Source of the DNA: Anoplolepis gracilipes
Lineage: Eukaryota > Arthropoda > Insecta > Hymenoptera > Formicidae
DNA length: 64,000 bases
Direction: 5' to 3'
Assembly: GCF_047496725.1 (NCBI RefSeq)
Contig: NC_132974.1
Location: 2,301,501-2,365,500 of the forward strand
The notes under the pieces are model-generated. The model did no database searches, was not told the origin of the DNA, and worked only from the letters and a program-made list of their open reading frames with translations. Shown one piece after another: positions 12,201-26,560 of the stretch. The position numbers were made by a program, and so were the translations under genes. Each line of letters starts with the position of its first letter. Within the stretch, counting starts at the first letter, position 1.

Positions 12201-13850
12201 AGCTTGAAAGATGTCTATGTAGGACGTTATCGCTCAATCGCTCGAGAATTAACTTCTGCATGTTAATCGACGTGAATCCACCTTATATATTAGACCGCAG
12301 GTGATTTCGCAACCTCGGTTCACGATTTTTATACAAAAGAAACAAGATGAGATCTTTAGTACTTATTCAGCAATTTTTTTGAGCAATTGAGACTACTTTG
12401 CAAGAGGTATAAATATAAATGAATCGAAGTGGCTTTAATTACTTTTAATTGAAAAAATTTTAAAAGATATTTAATTGGAAGTATATATTTCATTTCTTGT
12501 AATATAAATAAATCATATTAATAAGTAATATTAATATATAATTACATTTTGGAAATTATTAAATTAAATTAAATTAATGATGATAAAATATAATTATTTT
12601 ATATAACTATATATATATTTTTTATTGTTAGTAAAATTATTTTTATAGCTTTATTTATTTTTATTATATTTTTATTTTTATATTATTGTGCATTCTTTAC
12701 TGCAGAGAAAAAGGGAGAAAAAAGGAAATTACAGAATCTGCATTTTCAGTTTTTAGGTAAAAAAGAACTTGGTTTCTCTTTTAAAAGATATGCAATTAAG
12801 GATTGCAATAGGATAATTATCTGTAACTGCAGCCGATTAAATGAGGGATGGAAAATAGCTTTGGTCGTTTTATATGCATTATATTAAATAAGCAATATTT
12901 CCTCAAAATTGAAAACAATTTTTTTTGTAAAGCTAAAAACAATTCTCTTTTATACAAAGTATGAACATTTAATATCGAGTCCTTTTACATGATTCGTAAC
13001 TAACATGATTTTTTCAAACTATGTAAATAATAAAATCCGAAAAATATCAAATTTTTCTAGCAATTTCTTTACTAAGAATGATATTCGATGTATTATATAT
13101 TAAAATATTTAATCTCAGTTAATAACTTGAATAGCGATATTGTGAAAAAAGAGCTATTTTTCCGGTGGAATTTGTAACTGCTCCGTTCTTTTAGTCCCTT
13201 CGATTCTGTTGCTTTTTATCATGTCTATCGGTGATTTCAAAAAACCGCGTCTCCACCAGATGCTTATTTGAACGTTCAATCATTGGGGAATTAACCTCGT
13301 TAGACAAGAAGCGCAATATTTGAGCACCGTGATCTTTTGTCACGAAAACGATCAGGCTTTAACGATGCAAATACCTACCATCGATCGGAGCGATACAATC
13401 CGATTGATCATCACTGCTTCACCTTTACTCGCTTTTATTCCATCTGTGAAAAGTTGCAGCCAATTAACACACTGAGCGTTCACATATAGAGAAATACTCT
13501 TTGTTACAATATTCGCATTACACGATTCCAAGTAACTCTGTCACAAAAGTTTAATGGTCTCGCTATTTGACACAAACGTCATTATTGCATTTGATGATTT
13601 GCGTGCTCGCCGTGTTTTGTATTTTATTTTACGTAACTCTTGTATCTATGTATAATAGGAAAAAGATAATATATCACACATTTATTAATCCGTAGGAGAA
13701 GAAGAGAAAATGTTTATTTTAACTGTATTAAATTTTAATTATTTCGAATTATCTATACGAAATTAATTATGTTATACTCTGATAATATCACGTGACGATA
13801 ATATTGTATAGATTTTTTGTTGGAATTTTTTTCTTGTAAATCGAGTTGGA
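12201..13850. other. AT-rich stretch with a mixed patch at 13200-13500
   Basis: Very AT-rich at 12400-13150. The mixed patch at about 13200-13500 carries an ATGCAAAT octamer at 13365. No gene or element is supported. Confidence 0.6.
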
Positions 13851-14580
13851 TGGAATATAAAAAAAATTCATCTCCGATATTTCGTCGCGATTGCTCTGAC
13901 GTTTATCCTACCGTACGGAAACACTGTTGTACGTGTGTTTCGGGCATAACGCGCGGACGACTTGCTTTAATCGGACCATACGGTTTACGAGATTACATCG
14001 TTTGGAAAAGCGATCATCGAGATCAAAGGAAAAGTTTTTCTCTGACGCGGTTTGCACGATCGACACGTCGCGTCACGTGCCGCGCGTCGCGACGGAGATA
14101 AAAAGCGCGCGATATCATCGCTGCGAGGAAGGCAGAACGTTTCGCAGTCGACGAAAGCTGCAATTCAAACGACAATGTGGTAGTAGTATGGTATTACGGC
14201 GTTTCACAGTGCGCAGCTATGTAATTTTTCACTCAGCCCGATTTCATTTCCCCGATGGTGACGTTGACGTTTTGCCCTCTTGCGATTGCCAAACGAAGGC
14301 GCGATTAATTTTCGTCTCTTTCCCTTTCTCTTTCTCTTCGTTATTTACTTCTTTTGCAATTACCGCTTGTTGCGGCAATAATTAATCGCTAATTCCCCCA
14401 CGACGGTGTTTCGCCATCTCACAAACCGCGAAACGACAAAAAAAAGTGTGTCATCGCAGAGAGAGGGTTCGCGGAAACAAGGAATATCGCGCGCGGCTTA
14501 GAATCTAATTATAACTAATTACGCCATCGCGTCGCCGGGTTTAAAGGAATTAATTACAACTTAGAACGTAAATTGGATTA
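13851..14580. other. CpG-rich patch with overlapping open frames
   Basis: A plus-strand frame at 13927-14385 is open for 152 codons, and a second frame at 13817-14101 overlaps it. The predicted residues are rich in Arg, Ser, Phe and Cys with no domain, signal peptide or repeat. The two frames cannot both be real, and long frames are expected in CpG-rich DNA. I treat the block as possible regulatory DNA. Confidence 0.35.
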
Positions 14581-17500
14581 TGCGTTATCTCGCAGTTCAC
14601 CGACTGAAGTAGTTGTGTTTAAACAATTATGTATAGTATGTTGAGTAATGCATCTAGTATCATCTCAACATTCTCAATGAGAAACAAATGCAATATTGTC
14701 TTACGTAACACGCTTTAGCAATATAATTATAACTTGGAAATGTATAACTGGAATGTAAACGATAATTTAAATCTTTTCTTAAAATTCTATCTATGTTAAT
14801 AGAAAGCAAATAGTAGATTATGTTATGACGCGATTTAATTTAATATGTAGAAAGCGATCGGATTTTGCACATTAATTGCGTTTATTTATCAAAATTTCAA
14901 CGAAAGACAAAACTATATTCAATAATTATTAACCGAAAAACAGATTGTTGATTGAATTCAATTGCGCTTTCATGTCGTTTGTCACAGTCTATGTACATAT
15001 ATCAAAATAGTGAATTTAATATTATCGAATTTAATATTATAATCGTAATTATGGATAATTATAGTAGTGCATCATAGATTATTATTATTAGTATTTCAAT
15101 GTGATTTATTTTATCGAATACTATTTCTAAAATGTAGATTGTATTATCATGCGAGAGGGATACATCTGACAGTCGATATAAGATATACAATCATGTATTG
15201 TAGCGTTAATGGTAGAGAGATATTATACTGTAAATGTAATAATCAATATAATCAATGAAATGGCCTCGTTAAGCGAAATAGAGAGAAACATCAATATGTT
15301 ACCCTGTCTTAGCTTGTCACTTGTTAGACTTGCATCGAAAGTAACGAAGCCGGTTCTTAGTGAGTCGCGCTATGGAATATGAGAGAGTCGAAATGTCAAG
15401 CAATTATCGAGGCAATAGACGAGAAATAGTTTCTTGTGAAATTAATACATAACAACTATTTTAAATTCGCATTTAGATAATATAAGTTTCAATTTTAGTC
15501 AACGAAATGACAAGTGCACCTGCGCAATTTATAAGTGATTTTGAAGGTACAAATATTAATAAAAAAAATTTTGATGTTGGATGATTTAATTTATTGTGTT
15601 TTAGAAGAATTATTTTAAAGCTTTTCCATCTTCTGATAAAACTGCTTTTCTTTAAAATAATAGTTTACTTTGCTTTAATGGAGGAAGGAAAGGAAGAAGG
15701 TAGAAGAAAAAAGAATAGAAGAAATATTCAAATAAATAAGTATATATATATATATATATCAAATGTTCTAAGAGAATCGTGATAAAACTTTGCTCTCGCA
15801 ATGTTTCTCTCATGCCCGGAAAAAGCATCCTCTGCGTCAAAAGTCGATATGACACGGTAAGGTGAGGTTGTCTCGATATCTTCGCGGTTGCTACGTGACA
15901 CTTTCATTTCCACATCTTCCCTGTGAACCAATCTAATCCCAAGCCACTAAGGCCTAGACTTAGGTAACTCTTACCGATTGCACTTTTGAAAAAGACCGCT
16001 ACCGTACCGAGCGAATGAATTGGAATTGGATCCCCGGATTTAACCAGCGAGAGGAGCAAATGACATCTTCGAACGGATGTAAGAGAACTCGGAGAAGGTA
16101 CACATATATCCATATATGTCTCGTGAAAAACTTCTCTTCTTTCCCTCTCCTCTTTCGTTCTTAGTTTTGTCTTTTCAAGGGCCGCTTAACGTGTACTTCT
16201 TTCATGCATTCCGAGTCGTGAGATATCTGAAGAAAGGTTTATGAGTTTCTATCTACAGACAGAATGCGCTTAACGTTCGTTATTAAATTCCTCGCGTTTC
16301 ATGTTTTTTAATATAGAGATGGGACGCATTCCTTTTTTTTATGTCTTGATAATAACACTCATTACGATGTCTTCGTAACTGTCAGCTTTGAGTAATCTAT
16401 CTACATATGAACGTGGAGAATTTAATCGTATCAAAGTTTTAGGTCTATCATAAATGGCATATATTTAAATTATTTTATATAAAAATTAAGAAATGCGTTT
16501 TTATATAATTTTACATTTATGTTTAGCATGTTTTTTATTGAAGATATTGAAATTTGAAATAAGAAGGATTAAGTTCCTCTTACTTTCATCCCACATATGC
16601 ACATGTGCACAAAGTGCACATCCATATTTCATTCTATATTTCATTTAACATTCCTTCGGAACGCTTTGGCGCTGGATTATTGAGAACAATTGCGGTAGCA
16701 AAAGTTTCGTAGCATGCGAGTGTTGTAGACATTAGAGTTCGGTCGAGTAAACGCAGATCGCCATGGGTTACTGTTTGTAGCCGTATCTCCTTGAGGGTCT
16801 CTAACTATATATTCTCTTCTTCCCGCAGCTAATCCTCCGGTACAAGCGACCAAGAACGGACTTAACAATTAGGCATCAGTTAGAAGCATGGTGCACCCTC
16901 GACTGCGATTTTCCTTTCGATAGAATTTCCGACCGCAGTAGTCTCTCAATTGGCGTTGGCAGGCAAATCGAATTGAATCCTCGAATTTGTCCAATGTGAC
17001 CAAGAACGAGAGAGAGAGAGAGAGAAGGGGAAGTGCGAATACAGTTTGCAAGAACAGTAATATAACGTGCCTGATAAAATGTCTTTCTCGTGCGAGAGAT
17101 CATCTCTTCATCTCACTTTCCTCCCTCGAGTTCCGCAATAGCTCGCCAGAGAAGATATTTCAACAGCGCCGTTGTAGAAACGGCACTTTAATTCGCGTAC
17201 ATTTCGCGTCTTGAAGCTTCTCGCTGAGAAGCAGTTTATTATTTTTTTATCTCCCTTTTTACTCTCTTTTCTCTTTTCTCACTTACATTTCTTAGCAGAA
17301 GCATATGTATATTTCACCGATTGTTTGCTACATTACATCTATATGTTATCTTTCAGTGTATGAATTTTTCAAATTATATTTATGCTCGAGGTATATTTTT
17401 ATATAAAATCATATATGTTTTGTATAAAAACATCAATGAAATGAATATTCGTTAAAGTAATAATATTAAATTAGTAATATTATTTAAAATATAAAAATAA

Positions 17501-18583
17501 ATGGTATTTTTTTCTAAATTATAAAATATACAGTTTGAAATATGGATTGATTTAATGCTAATCATATTGGAATATTTAAAATTTTTATTAATAATTCTGT
17601 CGAAACGTAAGTGAAAATATCCTTTTAAATTATGAATTAAACAATAATTAAAATTACATAGAGAATGAGATAGTGATTAAAGTACGATATCCTTTACAGA
17701 TCATTTGTTGATAAAGTGACGATTCTTACAATTATATTATTTTAGCAGTTTATCTCGTATAGATGAATTATATATTCGAGCGCGTACTTGGAGTATGATG
17801 TGTAGTACAATGTACCATATGAGTCTATACGGAATCACGCGATATGTTTTTAACAGAATTTCTTTCTCGTGGCAGTAGAGTGTATTATGTCCGCCGTTGT
17901 AAAGCGAAGAGCACGCAATGAACGAAACTTTTTGCCTTTTCTCACCGCAGAATAAAATTCTGATTGTCTCTCGTTGTTTCACGCTATAACACGAGGTATT
18001 TCCAGTTTTTTCCGGACTCATGGTCGCATTAACCCTTCGTTGCCGTGTAACTTCTAAAAATAGAGGAATGAAAAGAGAGCGAGAGTGTGTGTTCCCGTGT
18101 CTACCGAGAATTATATTTCAGAAGAGATCAGAATTTTTATAGAATTTTTTCAACGCAAAAATTCATGTTATCATTTTCCTCGAAGTCATCGCATTTTTAC
18201 GACGAATTCTCTCGCGACCAATCAAGCCGACACTCTTCCCTTACATATATAGAGGAGATTTTTTTCCGTGAAGTGTATTTTAGCATCGCGATATCGCCGT
18301 CGCGCAATAAGCGGGTAAGCATGACAGGATCTGGTTTGACATTGCATATTCTTTCGACATAATACATACGTAAGTACAATACGGCACGATTCAAATTTCA
18401 AACGGAATCTCGTGCGACGTGCATTCTTTATTCACGCCAGATGCCGAGATCATGCCGAGGGATGCTACGCGTCCTCCTGTCGTATCCGTCGCGACGCGCC
18501 GGAAACGCAGAGTTATCTTTATTTTCCTGGCAAAAAGAGCATATACCTGTAGAGAAGGAGAACCTTTTCCAGATTCCTCCCGG

Positions 18584-18585
<2 letters not shown>

Positions 18586-18616
<31 letters not shown>
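18586..18616. repeat. (AT)n microsatellite, about 15 units
   Basis: Uninterrupted alternating A/T following a CCCGGGA word inside a GC-richer patch. Confidence 0.95.
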
Positions 18617-18617
<1 letters not shown>

Positions 18618-18923
18618 TTGGCTTACTTCAGCTTGATCCTGCTGTCTTGAAACCGGTCCAAGAAAATTCTCAGAAATATTCGCCGATTAGAAGTTAAATG
18701 AGCGCGACGTCGTAAATTTTTGTTTTCTGCCTGTCGCGCAAAATAAAATTTGATCGATTTTAAGGGAAAAGTATATGTACTTGGTTTTAAAAGCATGATG
18801 TTTCATGTATATTTATCATGTATATATCTTCCAAGAATACTTGAGGTAATTTTAAATTTAGATTTGAGATTTTTTGCAAGCATAAAGTAAAAATAAATTA
18901 TGTTTTATATGAATAATATAATA

Positions 18924-19032
18924 TTATTAAGCTAATATTGAAATTTGACAGAAAAATAATTTTTGTACAATGCAATTTTATTAAGCTGATATTGGAATTT
19001 AACAGAAAAATAATTTTTGTTTAATGCAATTT
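18924..19032. repeat. 54-bp tandem duplication, two copies
   Basis: Copy 1 is 18924-18977 and copy 2 is 18978-19032. Both begin TTATTAAGCT and share the word ACAGAAAAATAATTTTTGT. A handful of substitutions separate them. AT-rich, non-coding. Confidence 0.9.
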
Positions 19033-19380
19033 GAACGTGTTTTACACAAATTCCAAAAAAAATGAATACGTTATTTTAAATAAATTAATAAACAATATTA
19101 AAGCTTTTACTTTTTTGAAATACTCCAATAATTTAAGAAAATATTGAATAGTCATAACAATAATAATCTCGACAAGATAAACGGATAAAAAGTCTAAATA
19201 AATCTCACTTGACCTTAATTGAATTTGAATATCCAATTTAAAGCAATTTTCCTGAAAATACGGTAAACAATACAATGAGAAGGACCCTTCAAATTACGAC
19301 AATAAATCTAGTCATTTATCGATGGTAAAATTCAAATAAATAACCACGAAAAATAAGCTCGATAAATAAAACGGTCGGTT

Positions 19381-19860
19381 GGTGAACGCGTCGTGAATCA
19401 AAGCAGGAAGAATCGTTTCTCCCGAATTGGGTAGCGCCTACCTATCGATCTGGAGATTCGTGCTGAGAAATATGTATTGCAGAGCTGGAAACAAGCTCTT
19501 GCGTCGTTCGGAATGGCGAAATGCCGTCTCTCTTTCTTGCAAGACGCAGCAGGAAACGTCTCCTCGTCGCCGCCCTCTTTTTCTCGGCTCTCTCGTCGCC
19601 TCGAACATGCAGAGAAGTCTTTTCTGCTGTGCAACGGCGCGCGCGAGGACCTGAGGGAAAAACGAACGCGGGGACAAAGGCCGTAGAAGCAGAGCTAGAG
19701 GAAAAGGAGTCGCGTCGAAGGAGGGCCCGGCTCAGTGGGCTATTCTCGCTGGTGCACAAGTTTCCCAGAGCAATGAATTGAGCTATGCGCATCCTCCAAC
19801 GTAAGCTCGCCCCCAGAAAATAAAAATGCCTTTGGGAAAGCCCGGCACGAATTACGATCG
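19381..19860. other. CpG-rich patch, both strands open
   Basis: Six overlapping frames of 69 to 116 codons are open here on both strands at once. This is a composition effect (few AT-rich stop codons), not six genes. The minus-strand frame at 19442-19792 is the longest and is rich in Arg and Ser with no domain. A CpG-rich regulatory element or unmethylated promoter-like block is possible; no TATA box or clear initiator was seen. Confidence 0.35.
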
Positions 19861-22430
19861 ATATGGTTTAGTCCCTATAGAAAAATATTGTAACGTAAAA
19901 TATTGGAGGAAATATACGCGAGGAGGAACAGTCTATTTTTGTAAATAGTAAAATTGTACAATTACACAAAATCAAGAGTTCCAACGAGCTGCACATTTTT
20001 TTTTTTTTTTTACTTTCGGACTTTCAAGAAAATATACGCGAATTGTATGCGATGGGCAAACAAAAAGGCTATAAAATATTTGTATTTACATATTCTGTTT
20101 ACGAATTTGGAACGTTTACTCACAATCTAGCAATGTAGTCAACCCAGTTCTCAGTTGTCATTTTATTTGTCGTTTCTCGCAGAATAATCGTAATAACACG
20201 TTGCACATTGTTTTATTGCGATAACTCGCGATAAGAAGTGGAAAGTGGAGGAGAATTAATTCTGTCGCTAAAGGAAAAGTTACGAGAAAGGAACAATGCA
20301 TTAAGACACGTACATTCGCGCGCGTATACGGCTCTGTAAATACGAGTCTTTGAGCAAGCTCAACGTCGAGGGATTTGCTTGGATTCCCGGCGTCGGCGAA
20401 TTCCTAGCGCGTGCTTAATTAACGACACGAGCTTGACAATGGAAAGGAGAAATTTCTTGTAAAGCTCTCGGCCCGCTGAACTTCGCACCCCGATGCACCA
20501 ACGACTTTTGTGCATATAAAAAGTAGAACTTATAAAACTTAATAATTTACGAGCCACGTTATCTACACCGCTGTGTATTTTTACATGGCTGACTTTAATT
20601 ACTGATCTCGGTTTCTTGCATGTACGAAAGCTATTGTCTTGTTAATTTTATTAAATATTTAGACTTTCTTTATTATATATAATGAAAGAAGACGCGATCA
20701 AGAGAATATTATATTTATAATGTCAAAAACGGAACACATAACAAATATTTGAAGACAGACTTTTTGATCTTGTAAAAATAATTTACAAGAGACTTGAATT
20801 TCTCTTTCTAAAAATATGTAAATTCGATATTAAACAGAGATGTAAGTACGCATTATCTTTACGAAGATCTTTTCCTAGAGCGAGAAAAAATGAAAAAAAA
20901 AAAGAAGAAGTTTCCGTATCTGGTTACCTATCTTGGCGAAATCGTCCGTTCGCACGGAAGGCCGATGATCGTGTGCGTTTTTTTTATGACATAATACGCG
21001 ACTAGAGTACACACGAGAGTGATACTTACTGGAAAAATTGGATCTTCCACTCAGCTGACGTTTACGGTTCTAGTTCATATCGTACGACGAGAACGCGACG
21101 ACGATCGATACTTTGATATATCACTCGTTACATTTTAACCGAATGTGACGTAAAAAGTACAAACTGTATAACATCTTTCGGTTTCTAATATCAGAACGAT
21201 TGGAACACTGGTTTCATTAATCAGAGTTAACACTGTTACTTTGTTCATGAAAAATTTGTTGTCCTATTATAAAGAAAAAAATTATTGCGATATATTTTTA
21301 TAATTTTTTTAAATTACATAATTATATACTTATATATATTTATAATATTATATTATTAGACAGATTATTATTGTATATATTTTATATAATATTAAATTAT
21401 GATATACATATGATATAACTCACACGTGATTATTACTGTAAAAATAATACATAACATAACCGATATTGTTTTCACGCAACAATTTTAATAATAAATATTA
21501 AATTAATAGAGATGTTTTAATGAAACTTGTTAAAATGTTTTTCACGAAACATTTTAATGTTGGAAAGAATCAAATAATCAATTTTCATTGTGCGTGATTG
21601 ATTGATTTTTAATAATCATATAATCGCATAAAGTAATTTATTTGTGAACTGTTAATTGAAATACTGAACAAGGAATATATACAAACGCGGAAAGCTTTAA
21701 GTGCATGAATGATTGCACATACATACATTATCATATACGTATAATTCAAAGATTTACATTTACATATCCTCAGGCGTGTGATATCCCGTTATAACGAGTT
21801 TCAGTCAAGTGAAATCATCTCTGCATCTAGAATATCCGTATTCGTACAGTAGGAGCATTCTAACTAGGACATCCTGTATAGCAACAGCCTGTTGCTATCA
21901 ATAATTAATGCAAAAAGCATAAAAGATATAAGCAATAAAAGTATGCAAAACTTTGCCAAATGACAGTGTTTTTTAGCAAAATTTTTTAGCAATTTAAATA
22001 ATTACTTTAGATTAGTTTTAGTACATAGGCATATACATATATGTTATTTCGTGAGCTGTGATTTGCATATCGCTACTATAAAATTTATAATCATATAGAC
22101 TTATGAATTTATATGATGATGCATACGTTTAAACTGCATACGAAAATTATAAATATAATATAAAATATTAGAAAAGACGCGCTTGTTGCATTATAAATAT
22201 TTGATTATTTTATTTTTAGAAGTCATTTTATGTTTAATTATATTTACAGATCAATGTAAAATAACATTAATAGAAGATCGTTAGGATAATAAAAATTAAA
22301 ATTCGCACACCGTGACTATTGACGTAAGATCGGTGCAATCTATCCTTGCTAATGACACAACTCGATATTTTTCAATATTGTGTCGTTGAAATATGACATT
22401 CGTTGCTTCTGTTAGTCTTGCCGAAAATTT
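19861..22430. other. Mixed then strongly AT-rich stretch
   Basis: Mixed DNA to about 20560, then AT-rich, extremely so at 21240-21520. A poly-T run lies near 19998-20012 and a poly-A run near 20894-20902. A small hairpin and a transposon-end-like word occur at 21863-21898 (listed). An ATTTGCAT octamer is at 22061. No gene seen. Confidence 0.6.
21863..21898. repeat. Short hairpin next to a transposon-end-like word
   Basis: ATAGCAACA (21878-21886) pairs perfectly with TGTTGCTAT (21890-21898) across a 3-base GCC loop. Immediately before it is CTAGGACATCCTGTATA, which resembles the GGACACCCTGTATA-type words often met at insect transposon ends (from memory). A decayed element end is possible. Confidence 0.35.
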
Positions 22431-23110
22431 GCTATGCGAGTATCTAGTTTGGACGGGCGAATGAATTTCCAGGAGCGATTAGCATCGTGGTCGAGCGTCG
22501 CGTGCCCCGCACACGTTCGCGTAATTCCGCACGTTTTACTGCACCGTTCTGCCGTTTAAATCAGATCGATATGGGAATAGTAGATCGAGCCACGGTCATT
22601 ATGTCGAACGTAAAAACGTTTACAGTCGAAGCTCGTCCAACATCACTAATGACGATCACGTAATTCCGATCGCTTTTATCGCGACACTGGCTGTAACGCC
22701 CTGAACTGTATTTTACGAGAAGCAAATTTCTTGCCCACATTTCCGTCATACTGGCGATAATATTGCCGCAGCGACGATGTAAAAGTACTTCTTTTTCATG
22801 TCTCTTTTTTTGTGGCTGTGTACATACCTGATATTGTGAGGTGATACGTATAAGTAAAGTTCATGATCGTCGAATTTCCGCATCGTTGCCGATAATCTGA
22901 CTTACGCGACAGCTTTCGTACGCGAGTCGTCATTACACCCATGTTAAACTAATTTCTCTGCTTATCCTGCCAAGTTTCGATGCAGTTCGGAGATGTAATA
23001 CAGTTTTACAACATGAATCCACCTTCGTCTTCTCTTCAGCCATGCAAACAAGCTCGTAAACGAGTCGTTTATCACGGAAGTTGAAATCTCGAAACGCGAG
23101 TTTGTCAAGT
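22431..23110. other. CpG-containing patch
   Basis: Balanced composition between AT-rich flanks. A 62-codon minus-strand frame at 22561-22749 has no domain. Nothing more can be supported. Confidence 0.4.
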
Positions 23111-26100
23111 GAAATTGTAAGGAGTTAAGTCAAGCACGACAAACAAATTTATGTAAACCTCCTCCTCTCTATTTTTACAATTTCTTCAGTTAGATCTTTT
23201 TTCTATCTTTTTTATAGAATATAATTTCGCTATTCAATAGATTTATCAACATTAACGTAATGGAAAATCTTTGACACACGTTTAGACAGATTTATCATCT
23301 GTTTCATCAGCTGAAGATAACTCTCAGATATACATATCTCGGTTACTAATGTATGCAAACTGGCATAAACATCCTTAACATACATTTTCTCTCATCTTAC
23401 TCACGATTCCAGAAGAACGTTTATCACAGTCAATTAAACAGATATTTCAGAACGCGAATTTGCATCGTATCAGGAAATATGTTGATAAATTAAATAATAA
23501 AATGTGAAATTATTCCCTGTATAATAAATTTGGATATTTGACTGGAGATAAATCGTTTATCTTTTTCAACGAGAATAGAACAAATTAACTTTACATTGTG
23601 TTTTATGACATAAGTTTAATTAATTTAACTTTAATATTTTTAATTTATCTTTATTTTTTAATTAAGATACATTTTTAGATTTAATCGTATCTGTGATATT
23701 ATTAGGTTAAAAATATTATGAATGTATGTGCACATACATTTATTTCTTACTACATCGAACAATAACATAAAATTCATTCTACATTGTACAATTATTTGTC
23801 TAATAATAAGTTAATTTTAATTTTTATTATATTAACGGTCTTGGGTTAGGTTACGCAATGAAAAGAATTGTTGTGCGAGAGAATGAAAGAAAAGACGAGA
23901 GATCGTGAAGCAGAGAGTTGTGCAGCGTATGGCGCAGTAGTAAAATGCATTGTTCCTGTTTCGTGTAATAACGTGGCGCGTCTCGTAACATTACACAGTG
24001 TACGTGCGTGTGTGCGCTGAGGGTAATAAAATTTTGTAATAAACATTCCTGAAGCGCGCGCGCGGCAACGCATTTTGGAAATGCCGAAACCGGCGAATCA
24101 GGTCCGGAAGTTTGCGAAAACACGAAATTCTCGTCGAAATACTAAATTTCGAGTTTGGCCGCGAGATGAGCTTTTGTTGTGCTCTCGCGCACGGGAATCC
24201 TCCATCGTTCATGAATATTTATACGCCACATTGGCCGTTTTCATAGATTGTTGATTTTCGATCGATCGATTTGAAATATTTGCGTAGATCGCGCACGCGT
24301 TCGTCGAAAAACTCGCGGCGTTTATAATATTCTTTTAGTTTATCCGCGACCTCACAAAACAGAGAAACGATCGATAAGCACGTGTGATGAACATCACGAA
24401 ACAGATAAATTTCAAATATCCATAATAATTTGGAGAATATCAAAAATTTTACTATTCCATTAGAAACCGATTATATCGAGAAATGATAAACTCTTTATCA
24501 TAAATTTTTAAAATATTTTATTATTTTCTGTTTTAAAATATTTGTGTAAAACTCTTTTACATATCTTTATAAAAAAAATCTTTAAAAAAAAAAGATAAAG
24601 AAAAGACTAGTAGAATTGAAAGTTTTGCGCGATCTGCTAGATCGCAGTGCGTACTTCGTAGTTGTACCAGAAAGTATGACTCTCTAGGATTAAGTGTGTT
24701 TTACCAACGTCAGCCAACTTTAATTCTGACTCTTTGTCTCTCCCAAGAATCCCAAGTGTAAAAGAATATAGAATTCCAAGTATAAAAGAATAAAGAATTT
24801 CTTCTAAAACTAAAACATACACACGCAGAAACTACAGTTGCAACAATGTTAAAAATAATATTAATTCCAAGGTATTATTTCAAAATATCAGAAAGGTTTT
24901 CATGTTCACACTTTCTTTTCATTTTCTTTAGAAAGAACGCAATTATCGTGCGACGATATTTTCAAATTTATTCGTATGCATAATGCAGAGTTATTGCTTT
25001 GACGGCACAATTGAAAAGGGGATGAAAAAAAAAGGTAAAGATGGAGAACGGTACATAAATTCTAGAGAAATCTCGATTCCAGATTATTTCGGGAATAAAC
25101 GAAAGCAATAACAATAAATGGCTCTTATATTCATGATATTTTTTTGATAGATTAATGAAGACAACGGAGATATCAGAGAGGGCGAAACGTTTGAATTATC
25201 TAACATACGCCTACCGCGTGTCGTATTCCACGTGTGTGTTTGCGATACGTTGGCGTTTTACGCGCGTAGAGACATAAAAAAAGATATATTGATAATCCCA
25301 CGCGGCGTTAAAGAGACTCATATAACGTGCCATCGCGCACTTTGGTGTACTTTTTCTCTTTTTTATCGCGCCTACACGCTTATCTCTTCGGGGCATCGGT
25401 GATTTTCCGGGTATTACGTTCATCCCGTATATATATCTGAATATCTGTTTTTCTCGTGTCTTACCCATAGCGTTAGCGCTCAAAGTCGTTAAACCATTGT
25501 GCACTCGCCACGAAACGCATCCCTATAGAGGGATGAGACTATACAGAGTACACTTTCTACGTGCGCTCGTTGTTAGATCGTTGCAACAACCCTTGACCTC
25601 GCGATCAAGCTTCACGGCGGAGCTTTTGCCGCGCGTGATGCACTTTGCGATAAAATATTTTTCAACGAACGCGTCATCTTATGATGCACCGACCACATTG
25701 ATGGATATCGCAATAAAATGTTAACGCTTTAGGTGAAGATGGAATTTTTAGCAAGCATAAAGGGATAATAAAATGTGCGAAAAGAAAATAATGCACGGTG
25801 ATAATGGGATTAGAAAATGTTTACATTTGTGTACGTATTTGTGCTGTTATATTTTCAATATAAATTAATTTTATAGTTCAACTGAATACTTTTTGGTATA
25901 ATGAAGACTAATTGGATTGAATTGGTTTTTTCTTAGACTAATTGAATAATATTTTAAAAATGTAGAAAACCAAATAAGTTTTTAAAAGCACATTCATCGA
26001 TATTTGCCGATGTCTGTAATTTATTGTAATTAAAAACTTTTCTTTTATTTATTACCGTTAACGGTTGGATGTGTCTTAAAGCGTCTTATTATCAGAATAA

Positions 26101-26200
26101 TGATACCGAAAGAGCGACTCGAAAATAATTAAAAAAATAAAAATTTTAAAAAAAATGGACGTGAGACGATAAACGTGGCAGTTTTCGTTGAGCGAAGAAA
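23111..26200. other. AT-rich stretch with mixed patches near 23850-24400 and 25200-25730
   Basis: The mixed patch at 23850-24400 includes an alternating CG run at about 24053-24065. The patch at 25200-25730 has overlapping frames on both strands with no domain. An ATTTGCAT octamer is at 23458. The rest is AT-rich and unremarkable. Confidence 0.55.
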
Positions 26201-26560
26201 AGTGTCGAGTATATTTATGAGCGGACGGCCAGCGGGGAGCTTTTCATAAATTATTAATGACCGTAAATTTATGTCATTGCGCCTAATGTCCGGGGTTGTT
26301 TTCCACCGTCCGTAACAATTTTTTGCACGTAAAAGAGAGAGTCCGTGGTCGGGGAGGAATTAATTTATCAGACTTAACGACTAGAAGAGAAGCGGCTGTA
26401 CTTTAATCCATGGAGAGTACTCGGAGGAGAGTTTCAGGTTCAGATGATTGTGCACTGGAAGATATCATCTTTTGTCATTTCGTTTCTCTATATTCTGAGT
26501 CATGAAAATTTCGATAGTTGCAGTTTTGAAGAGAATTTTCTTCCTTTCGTGGAAATCTTT
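26201..26560. other. Candidate conserved non-coding element
   Basis: A compact balanced-composition block. Inside it CATAAATT (26245-26252) and AATTTATG (26266-26273) form a perfect inverted pair around ATTAATGACCGTA. CATAAA/TTTATG and ATTAAT are cores favoured by posterior Hox and other homeodomain proteins. Coding potential is poor. Regulatory function is inferred from motif arrangement only. Confidence 0.3.

Larger units (their letters stand above)
14581..19380. other. Mostly AT-rich stretch with several mixed patches
   Basis: AT-rich segments at 14600-15800, 16260-16660, 17220-17760 and 18720-19380 alternate with mixed patches at 15780-16260, 16660-17220 and 18000-18720. It contains a short hairpin at 14638-14671 (ATGTTGAG paired with CTCAACAT), a TGCACATGTGCA palindrome at 16598, a (TA)n run at 18586 and a 54-bp tandem duplication at 18924. 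Open frames here are short and domainless. Confidence 0.55.

Noticed and set aside
13927..14385. Plus-strand open frame of 152 codons
   Set aside because: Begins without a clear ATG context, overlaps another open frame, and shows no domain. Composition explains the length.
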